From JAJYKC01 sp035545735 (GTDB lineage Bacteria > Acidobacteriota > Terriglobia > Bryobacterales > Bryobacteraceae): a stretch of DNA of 64,000 bases. The translations under genes and the position numbers were made by a program. This document shows positions 57,353-64,000 of this stretch, in pieces. Location of the stretch: contig DASZXS010000071.1 of NCBI GenBank assembly GCA_035545735.1, forward strand, positions 1 through 64,000, in the 5' to 3' direction. The notes below the pieces were generated by a model, which worked only from the letters and a program-made list of their open reading frames with translations, was not told where the DNA came from and did not search any database. Numbering within the stretch: position 1 is the stretch's first letter; each line of letters opens with the position of its first letter.

Positions 57353-60010
57353 CTAAACCTGGGCCGCAAGCTGCCGCAGCACATAGGGGAGGATGCCGCC
57401 GTTGCGGTAATAATCCACCTCCCGGGGCGTGTCGATGCGAACATCCACTTCGAAGCTCTTTTTCGTTCCGTCGGCGGCGATGCTTTGGACCCTGGCGCGG
57501 CCTCCGTTCAAAAGGGCCTCGGAAACGTTCTCAATCGAAAATGTCTCGTCGCCGGTGAGTTTCAGAGTCTCTCGCGTCTCTCCGGCCAGAAATTGCAAAG
57601 GCAGCACGCCCATCCCGACCAGGTTCGAGCGATGAATGCGCTCAAAGCTCTCCGCGATCACCGCTTTCACGCCGAGCAACAAAGTGCCTTTCGCCGCCCA
57701 GTCGCGCGAGGACCCGGAGCCGTACTCCTTGCCCGCAATGATCAACAGGGGCACATTTTCCTTCTGATAGCGAACGGCCGCATCATAGATCGTCATCCGT
57801 TCACCCGAAGGAACGTGGGTGGTCCATCCGCCTTCCGTTCCCGGAGCCATTTCGTTTCTCAACCGGACGTTCGCCAGCGTGCCCCGCACCATCACCTCGT
57901 GGTTTCCACGGCGGGAGCCGTAGGAGTTGAAGTCCGATGGCTTCACGCCCTGCTCGATCAAATATTTTCCAGCCGGGCTGTCCACCGCGATCGAGCCCGC
58001 CGGCGAGATGTGATCCGTGGTTACCGAATCGCCGAGCAGCGCCAGAACATGCGCTCCGGTTATGTCCTGAATGGGCGCGTCCGGGTCCACCATGTTGTCG
58101 AAATACGGCGGCTTTTTGATGTACGTGGATTTATCCGACCAGGCATACTGGTCGCCCGCCGGCACTTGAATCGAGTTCCACGACGAGTCGCCTTCAAATA
58201 CGGCGGAGTATTGCTTCTCGAACATCTCCGACCGGACCGATTTTGCGACCGTTTCCGCCACTTCCTGCGAAGTCGGCCAGATGTCGCGCAAGTAGACCGG
58301 TTTGCCATCCAAGCCCTCGCCCAGCGGTTCCGTTTGCAAATTCACGTCCATCCGTCCGGCAAGCGCATAGGCAACCACCAGGGGCGGGGAAGCCAGGTAA
58401 TTAGCTCTAACCAGCGAATTGATGCGGCCTTCGAAATTGCGGTTGCCGCTCAGCACCGATGCCACTACCAGTTTTTCCCGCTGCACTGCGTCCGCGATTT
58501 CGTCGGGCAGGGGTCCGCTGTTTCCGATGCAGGTCGTACAGCCGTAGCCGACCAGGTGGAAGTTGAGCGCCTCGAGATAGGGCATCAGGCCGGCGTCGAC
58601 TAGATAGTCGGTGACCACTTTCGAGCCCGGCGCGAGGCTGGTTTTTACCCAGGGCTGCGCTTTCAACCCTTTTTCCACCGCTTTCTTGGCCAGCAGGCCG
58701 GCCGCCACCATCACCGAAGGATTCGACGTGTTGGTACAGCTCGTAATCGCGGCAATCACTACCGAGCCGTCCTGAATCGTCGTCGCGGCGCCGTTCTGCC
58801 CCACCTTTGCCGTGCGCGGCGGCGCGCCCAAGCCGCTCAGAAAACTCTGCTTCACATCCGGAAGGTTGATGCGGTCCTGCGGACGCTTCGGCCCCGCCAT
58901 CGACGGCGTCACGGTCGAAAGATCCAGTTCGAGCGTGTCGGTGTATTCGGGCTCGGGGGTGTCCGCCGTGACAAACAGGCCCTGCTCCTTGAAGTAAGTC
59001 TCCACCAGGTCCACATGCGACGCGGAGCGGTTGGTCATCCGCAGGTAATCGAGCGTCCGGTGATCGACCGGGAAAATTCCGATCGTCGCGCCGTATTCAG
59101 GTGACATGTTGCCAATGGTGGCGCGGTCCGCCAGCGTCAACTCGCTCAATCCCGGCCCGAAAAACTCCACAAACTTACCCACAACGCCTTTTTTGCGCAG
59201 AGCCTGAGTCACGGTGAGCACCAGGTCGGTGGCGGTGGCGCCTTCCGGCAGCTTTCCTTTCAGCCGGAAGCCGATCACTTGCGGAAGCAGCATGGAAACA
59301 GGCTGTCCCAGCATGCACGCCTCGGCTTCAATCCCTCCGACGCCCCAGCCGACCACGCCGAGCCCGTTGACCATGGTGGTGTGCGAATCCGTACCCACCA
59401 GGCTGTCCGGATAGAGCGCGCCATCGCGGGTGAATGCCACCGACGCAAGGTACTCCAGGTTTACCTGATGGACGATGCCGGTGTCGGGTGGAACTACCCG
59501 AAAATCCCCGAACGCCGTCGCTCCCCAGCGCAGAAAGCTATAGCGCTCCTGATTGCGCTGGAACTCGATCAGCGCGTTGAAGGCGAAGGCGTCCTTTGTG
59601 CCGAACCGGTCCACCTGGACCGAATGATCGATCACCAGATCCGATGGAATCAGGGGATTCGCCCGCCGCGGGTCGGCGCCCATTTGGCGCAGGGCGTCGC
59701 GCATGGCCGCCAGGTCCACCACGCAGGGAACGCCTGTGAAATCCTGCAGCAGGACCCGCGCCGGCATGAAGCTGATTTCGCGTGCCGGAGCATCCAGTTT
59801 CCACTGCGCGACGTACTCGATATCCTCACGCCGGACAGCCTCGCCGTCCTCGGTGCGCAGTAGATTCTCCAACAAGATGCGGATCGAATACGGGATGCGG
59901 GAAAGCTTGCCGGCGCCCGCCTTCTCCAGAGCATCCAGCCGGTATACCGTGTAATCCTGGCCGCCCGCACGGAGCGTGGCCTTCGCCGCAAAACTATTCG
60001 TGGTTTTCAT
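57353..60010 (-). CDS. acnA: Aconitate hydratase A
   Basis: An 885-residue aconitase of the TCA cycle that interconverts citrate and isocitrate through a 4Fe-4S cluster. The cluster Cys are in SCTNTSNPSV and GYGCTTCIGNSG. The active-site loops near 90-210 (including VDLAAMRDA and VGTDSHTTMVNGLGV) and the C-terminal swivelling domain (GKEYGSGSSRDWAAKGT, GERMTIYDAAVRYQ) are complete. Length and layout match the AcnA/IRP1 family. An ArgS gene lies 33 bases upstream and in the same direction, but the functions are unrelated. It is followed by about 110 bases without a gene up to the sulfotransferase. Confidence 0.95.
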   Translation of the reverse strand: MKTTNSFAAKATLRAGGQDYTVYRLDALEKAGAGKLSRIPYSIRILLENLLRTEDGEAVRREDIEYVAQWKLDAPAREISFMPARVLLQDFTGVPCVVDLAAMRDALRQMGADPRRANPLIPSDLVIDHSVQVDRFGTKDAFAFNALIEFQRNQERYSFLRWGATAFGDFRVVPPDTGIVHQVNLEYLASVAFTRDGALYPDSLVGTDSHTTMVNGLGVVGWGVGGIEAEACMLGQPVSMLLPQVIGFRLKGKLPEGATATDLVLTVTQALRKKGVVGKFVEFFGPGLSELTLADRATIGNMSPEYGATIGIFPVDHRTLDYLRMTNRSASHVDLVETYFKEQGLFVTADTPEPEYTDTLELDLSTVTPSMAGPKRPQDRINLPDVKQSFLSGLGAPPRTAKVGQNGAATTIQDGSVVIAAITSCTNTSNPSVMVAAGLLAKKAVEKGLKAQPWVKTSLAPGSKVVTDYLVDAGLMPYLEALNFHLVGYGCTTCIGNSGPLPDEIADAVQREKLVVASVLSGNRNFEGRINSLVRANYLASPPLVVAYALAGRMDVNLQTEPLGEGLDGKPVYLRDIWPTSQEVAETVAKSVRSEMFEKQYSAVFEGDSSWNSIQVPAGDQYAWSDKSTYIKKPPYFDNMVDPDAPIQDITGAHVLALLGDSVTTDHISPAGSIAVDSPAGKYLIEQGVKPSDFNSYGSRRGNHEVMVRGTLANVRLRNEMAPGTEGGWTTHVPSGERMTIYDAAVRYQKENVPLLIIAGKEYGSGSSRDWAAKGTLLLGVKAVIAESFERIHRSNLVGMGVLPLQFLAGETRETLKLTGDETFSIENVSEALLNGGRARVQSIAADGTKKSFEVDVRIDTPREVDYYRNGGILPYVLRQLAAQV

Positions 60011-60043
60011 GACTTTTCACTCCATTGTAGGAAGTTCCGCCGC

Positions 60044-61996
60044 TTACATGTACCGCGGCGCGGATATTCCCAATACTCCGAGCGTATGTTCCAGTTGCCG
60101 CCGGAAATAATCCGTCAGCCAGAGCAGAAATACCTTGCGCTCTCGATTTTCTTCCTGAAGCACGGGGTAGTCGTGATAAAAATTGCTAAACGCCTGGGCA
60201 AGCTGGAACGCGTAGCGGGCGCAATGTGCGGGTTCCCCGGAATCCGCCGCGCGTTGAATGGCCCAGGCGGCTTTGGACGCGGCGAGCAGGGCTTGCCACA
60301 ACCCTTCATCGGCAAGCTGTCTCGCCATCGCCGCCTGGTCCAATTCCGCAGGGAAGTCCGGAATCGCCTCGCCTCTTTCCACCAGTTTTTTCAGAATATT
60401 GCGGGCGCGCACGGCGGCGTACTGCACGTAGGGCCCGGTTTCACCCTCGAAGCTCAGCGCCTCCTGAAAATCGAATGCGATCACCGAATTGCGCGTGTAC
60501 TTCAGCATGAAATAACGCAGCGCGCCCACGGCGATCTCGGCGGCGACGCCGAGGCGTTCCTCCGCGGGCGCATCGGCATGCCGCGAATCCACTTCTTCCC
60601 GCGCCTTCTCGATCAGCTTGTCAATCAGGTCATCGGCTTTGACTCCCAGACCTTTTCTGCCGGACACCTCCACGTAAGCGCGCTTGCGGTCCTCTTCGGG
60701 AAGCTCGATTCCCATCTCGATGCAGGTGCGCGGAGAGAGCGCCACCATTTCGTAGGAAAAATGAACGGACCTGTCCGCCTCGCTATCGTAGCCGAGCGCG
60801 CGCAACCCGGCCGCCACGACGTCCTGTAAGTAGGATTGCCGCGAATCGATGACGTTGTAGACCCGCTCTCCCGCGCCGAACGCCGGAGCATCGCCGCCCG
60901 GTTCCGTGGTCGTGGTCCATACGGTTTTCCCGCCGTATTCGCGCCACGGGCGGTAGAAAAAGTCCTTGCCGAGCAGGCCAAATTTCCAGAGTTGGTAAGC
61001 GATGTCTTTCCCAACGTAAGTGACCGTACCGTTGGACCGCACAATCACTTTGTTGTCTTCCGTCTCTTCCTCCGGCTTGTCTTTGAATGCCGACGACGGC
61101 ATCACCCAGCAGCCTTTGTTCTTGCCTTCCGTCTCGAAGTAGATTGCCTTCCGCTCCTTGAGTTGCTCGAACGCGGTCGCCCAGAAATGCAGGTGCAGAA
61201 TTTCGCTCTCCCGCGGCAGAACATCGTAAAGGATACCCAGCCGCAGCATCGTCTTCAGGTGCAGATCGACAATCGCGTCCGAAACCAGCGCAGCCATCCG
61301 CGCCGCTTCGCCTTCGTCGTGCTCGATCGCGTGCAGAACGTCGCGGCGCCACTGCAGGGAATCCGGATTGGCGGCAAAATGCTGCGAGGTGCGGGCGTAC
61401 AAATCCCAGCAGTAATAGTCGAAGCGCACCGCCGGATCTTCGATTCGCTGCTTCACCGATTCCAGGGTGCTTTGCTCCAGATACAGAAATCCGGCGACCA
61501 CGTCCGCCACTTGAACGCCGGTGTTGTCGATGTAATTCTGCACCTCCACGTGCCGGCCGCCCGCGCGCAGCATGCGGACGAAGGTGTCGCCCAGAATCGC
61601 ATTGCGCAGATGTCCGATATGGGCCGCTTTGTTCGGATTGATGTTCGTGTGCTCGACGATCACTTTCCCCGGGCTGGCCGCGGCAGCTTCCTCCCCGCCG
61701 GTCAGTACGGCGGCTGCGTAAGCCCCGCGGTCCAGGTGGACGTTGATGTATCCGTTGCCCGCGACTTCGAGAGCTGAAACGCCGTCCACCGCTCCCAATT
61801 CGGCGATAAACGCATCCGCAATCTTCCGGGGCGCCTGCTTCAACTGGCGCGCAAGCTGGAAGGCAATCGGGATCGCGAGTTCCCCAAAGGAGGACTGTTT
61901 TGGCGGCTCCAGCGTGACCGGCGTTTCCAGCCCGTAGCGCCCCTGAACGTACTCGGACACACTCTCGGCAATTCGTTTTTCAAACAGATGGAACAC
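60044..61996 (-). CDS. argS: Arginine-tRNA ligase
   Basis: A 650-residue class I aminoacyl-tRNA synthetase that charges tRNA-Arg. Visible parts are the N-terminal additional domain, the HIGH signature as HIGHLRN at 126-132 (after EHTNINPNKAA), the long catalytic domain with a KMSK-position loop (VSGRKGLGVKADD), and the C-terminal DALR anticodon-binding domain (FSNFYHDYPVL...RREL). The start is GTG, the only plausible codon near the divergent queG start 41 bases away. Aconitase follows on the same strand. Confidence 0.94.
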   Translation of the reverse strand: MFHLFEKRIAESVSEYVQGRYGLETPVTLEPPKQSSFGELAIPIAFQLARQLKQAPRKIADAFIAELGAVDGVSALEVAGNGYINVHLDRGAYAAAVLTGGEEAAAASPGKVIVEHTNINPNKAAHIGHLRNAILGDTFVRMLRAGGRHVEVQNYIDNTGVQVADVVAGFLYLEQSTLESVKQRIEDPAVRFDYYCWDLYARTSQHFAANPDSLQWRRDVLHAIEHDEGEAARMAALVSDAIVDLHLKTMLRLGILYDVLPRESEILHLHFWATAFEQLKERKAIYFETEGKNKGCWVMPSSAFKDKPEEETEDNKVIVRSNGTVTYVGKDIAYQLWKFGLLGKDFFYRPWREYGGKTVWTTTTEPGGDAPAFGAGERVYNVIDSRQSYLQDVVAAGLRALGYDSEADRSVHFSYEMVALSPRTCIEMGIELPEEDRKRAYVEVSGRKGLGVKADDLIDKLIEKAREEVDSRHADAPAEERLGVAAEIAVGALRYFMLKYTRNSVIAFDFQEALSFEGETGPYVQYAAVRARNILKKLVERGEAIPDFPAELDQAAMARQLADEGLWQALLAASKAAWAIQRAADSGEPAHCARYAFQLAQAFSNFYHDYPVLQEENRERKVFLLWLTDYFRRQLEHTLGVLGISAPRYM

Positions 61997-62037
61997 AGAT
62001 TTTCAGTATGGCGCATTCTTCCGGTTATCATGCGACT

Positions 62038-63102
62038 ATGGACGCCGGACGCTTTCGCCAACTCGCGCGCGAATGCGGCTTTGAGCTGGCCGGCGCGACA
62101 CCGGCCGAGCCCCTCGCCGATGCCGCGAACTACCTGGATTGGGCGGCGCGAGGACTCGCGGGCGAGATGCGCTATCTCACCGATCACCGCGCCCAGGTGC
62201 GTACCGATCCGCGCAACATGCTGCCTTCGGCGCGGACCGTGCTCTGCGTCGGGAAGCTCTACAACACCGCCGGTCCGGACGCGGGAGATATTCCCGCATC
62301 TTCGGGGCGCATTTCGCGCTACGCATGGGGAGAGGACTATCACGACGTGATGCGCCGGGACTTGACCCGCCTGGTGGAGCTTCTTCAGACCGAATGCGGG
62401 CCGTTCGAGTACAAAATCTGCGTGGATACGGCGCCGCTGTTGGAGCGTTCCTACGCGCGGGAGGCCGGGCTCGGCTGGATCGGAAAAAACACCTGCCTCA
62501 TCAATCAGGAGAGCGGGTCATGGTTTTTCCTGGGTGAAATCCTCGTTTCTTTCGAAATGGCGTCCGGCTCGCCCCCGGCCGACCGCTGCGGCACCTGCAC
62601 GCGCTGCATTGATGCCTGCCCGACGGGCGCGATCGTGGAATCGGCGGACGGCCGCCACGAAATTGAGGCCGCGCGCTGCATTTCCTACTTCACCATTGAG
62701 CTGCGCGGGCCAATCCCCGAAGAGATGCGCTCCTCGATGGGCGGGCACGTCTTCGGCTGCGACATCTGCCAGGACGTCTGCCCGTGGAACCGCCGTGCGC
62801 CCCGCACCGCGGAAGAGTCCTTCGAGCCTCGTGGCGTCGATACGGATTTAGCCCAGCTCGCGGCGCTTGACGAGGCCGAATTCCGGTGTGAATTCGCAGG
62901 TTCGCCGGTGAAGCGCGCCAAGTACGCCGGCTTTTTGCGCAACGTCGCCGTCGCCATGGGGAACAGCGGGCTCGCTGAAATGCGTGAGCCTCTGCTGCGC
63001 CTGGCCGAAGCGGAAAATCCGCTCGTGTCCGAACACGCGCGCTGGGCGCTCAAACAACTCGATGGCTCGGACGCTTGCGGGAGCCGTCGTTGCGTACACT
63101 AA
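62038..63102 (+). CDS. queG: Epoxyqueuosine reductase
   Basis: A 354-residue cobalamin-dependent epoxyqueuosine reductase, last step of queuosine synthesis on tRNA. The two 4Fe-4S sets are DRCGTCTRCIDACPTGAI and FGCDICQDVCPW, and the catalytic Asp is in CVDTAPLLERSYAREAGLGWIGKNT. A C-terminal HEAT-like helical part (PLLRLAEAENPLVSEHARWALKQL) binds tRNA. The chosen ATG gives MDAGRFRQ. An earlier start ten codons upstream lacks support. It is divergent from argS and 6 bases before the DUF255 gene. Confidence 0.93.
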   Translation: MDAGRFRQLARECGFELAGATPAEPLADAANYLDWAARGLAGEMRYLTDHRAQVRTDPRNMLPSARTVLCVGKLYNTAGPDAGDIPASSGRISRYAWGEDYHDVMRRDLTRLVELLQTECGPFEYKICVDTAPLLERSYAREAGLGWIGKNTCLINQESGSWFFLGEILVSFEMASGSPPADRCGTCTRCIDACPTGAIVESADGRHEIEAARCISYFTIELRGPIPEEMRSSMGGHVFGCDICQDVCPWNRRAPRTAEESFEPRGVDTDLAQLAALDEAEFRCEFAGSPVKRAKYAGFLRNVAVAMGNSGLAEMREPLLRLAEAENPLVSEHARWALKQLDGSDACGSRRCVH

Positions 63103-63108
63103 GGATTC

Positions 63109-64000
63109 ATGCACACCAATCGCCTTGCCCGGGAGACCAGTCCCTATCTGCGCCAGCATGCGCACAATCCCGTCGATTGGTACCCGTGGGGCGAAGAGGC
63201 GTTTGAGAAAGCTCGGACGGAAGACAAGCCTGTTTTCCTCTCCATTGGCTACTCCACCTGCCATTGGTGCCACGTAATGGAGCGCGAGTCGTTCGAACAG
63301 GAATCCGTGGCCCAGGTGTTGAACCGCGCCTTCGTACCCATTAAGGTGGACCGCGAGGAACGTCCGGACGTGGACCGGATCTACATGACGTTCGTGCAGG
63401 CGACGACGGGCGGCGGCGGTTGGCCCATGTCGGTTTTTCTCACTCCTCGCCTGGAGCCATTTTTTGGCGGCACCTATTTTCCGCCGGATAATCGCTACGG
63501 CCGCCCCGGTTTTAAGTCCCTCCTGGAGCATCTCGAGAACTCCTGGAAGACAGAGCGCGCGCGGATTGAGGAATCCGGAGCGAATGTCACCGCACAGTTG
63601 CGGCACTACCTGAACCAGTCGAAATCCGGCGGCGGACCGCTCGATGCGAACGTGTACGACTCCGCCTTCCAGGTGTTCCGCCGCAGCTTCGATTCCGTCC
63701 ACGGCGGCTTTGGGCAGGCGCCGAAATTTCCGCGTCCGGCGGGCCTGCATTTCCTTCTTCGCTTTTACAAGCGCACCGGAAACGAAGAGGCGCTCGAAAT
63801 GACCCTGGCCACCCTGCGCGCCATGGCGGCGGGCGGCATGAAGGACCAGCTTGGCGGAGGGTTCCATCGCTATTCGGTGGACGAACGCTGGTTCGTGCCT
63901 CATTTCGAGAAAATGCTCTACGATCAGGCTCAGCTTGCCATTTCGTATTTGGAGGCGTTTCAGATCGCGGGCGATGCGGAGTTCGCGCAGGAAGCGCGCG
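63109..64000 (+). CDS. DUF255 thioredoxin-domain protein (YyaL/SSP411-like), N-terminal part
   Basis: The gene runs off the window end after about 297 codons; full-length members have about 680-700 residues. It opens RETSPYLRQHAHNPVDWYPWGEEAFEKA, with the thioredoxin-like site STCHWCHVME (CHWC near 57-60) and FGGTYFPP. From about residue 190 the glycosidase-like six-hairpin part starts (FDSVHGGFGQAPKFPRP, GGGFHRYSVDERWFVPHFEKMLYDQA). The family's role is unsettled. AAGGA is 4 bases before the ATG, 6 bases after queG, so they are probably co-transcribed. Confidence 0.9.
   Translation, partial: MHTNRLARETSPYLRQHAHNPVDWYPWGEEAFEKARTEDKPVFLSIGYSTCHWCHVMERESFEQESVAQVLNRAFVPIKVDREERPDVDRIYMTFVQATTGGGGWPMSVFLTPRLEPFFGGTYFPPDNRYGRPGFKSLLEHLENSWKTERARIEESGANVTAQLRHYLNQSKSGGGPLDANVYDSAFQVFRRSFDSVHGGFGQAPKFPRPAGLHFLLRFYKRTGNEEALEMTLATLRAMAAGGMKDQLGGGFHRYSVDERWFVPHFEKMLYDQAQLAISYLEAFQIAGDAEFAQEAR

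Noticed and set aside
1..64000. tRNA, rRNA, CRISPR, insertion sequence or prophage genes
   Set aside because: No tRNA cloverleaf, repeated spacer array, transposase or phage gene could be seen in any gap or reading frame.

Overview
The window reads as a chromosomal segment of an Acidobacteriota bacterium, most like the Bryobacterales/Solibacter lineage. Three gene types point there: a VWFA-related Acidobacterial-domain protein, an ADOP-type (Acidobacterial duplicated orphan permease) MacB-like permease, and an ECF sigma factor paired with a TPR-bearing Ser/Thr kinase. The DNA is GC-rich and almost fully coding. No gap between genes exceeds about 220 bases, and several convergent gene pairs share bases of their stop codons. 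I see no rRNA, tRNA, CRISPR array, insertion sequence or prophage.

Layout. 0-2.8 kb: a beta-oxidation operon (end of an APH-like kinase, enoyl-CoA hydratase, ACAD10/11-type dehydrogenase), then a small P-loop protein. 2.8-9.7 kb: siroheme nitrite/sulfite reductase, thioesterase, SDR, orphan receiver, VWFA protein, rhomboid protease and two small paralogous membrane proteins. 9.8-15.8 kb: a Gfo/Idh oxidoreductase with a PIG-L deacetylase, then ECF sigma, TPR kinase and a small unknown protein. 15.8-19.3 kb: a DHA2 drug exporter with its TetR repressor, which share an 18-bp palindromic operator, and a class III aminotransferase. 20-26 kb: an oxidative pentose-phosphate operon (rpiB, transaldolase-Pgi fusion, gnd, zwf). 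26-39 kb: a beta-propeller protein, the ADOP permease, a nucleotidyltransferase, an Ada-AlkA/Ogt alkylation-repair operon, an APC permease, TauE plus DUF1634, a PQQ dehydrogenase and a LytS/LytTR two-component pair.

39.3-57.2 kb is the most unusual part and looks like a surface-glycan locus. It opens with a tiny secreted Lys-rich protein whose gene is framed by RNA hairpins. A rightward operon follows: MBOAT acyltransferase, two SGNH hydrolases, a DltC-like carrier protein and a KASIII-like enzyme whose catalytic Cys is Ser. It meets head-on a leftward operon of a Stf0 sulfotransferase, a coiled-coil methyltransferase, three glycosyltransferases (two of them GT2-GT4 fusions) and two paralogous membrane proteins of about 750 residues. 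My inference is a Dlt-like acyl-transfer system, with the acyl-activating ligase replaced by a Ser-type KASIII, that decorates a sulfated or methylated exopolysaccharide. 57.3-64 kb is housekeeping: aconitase, arginyl-tRNA synthetase, epoxyqueuosine reductase and the start of a DUF255 thioredoxin-domain protein.
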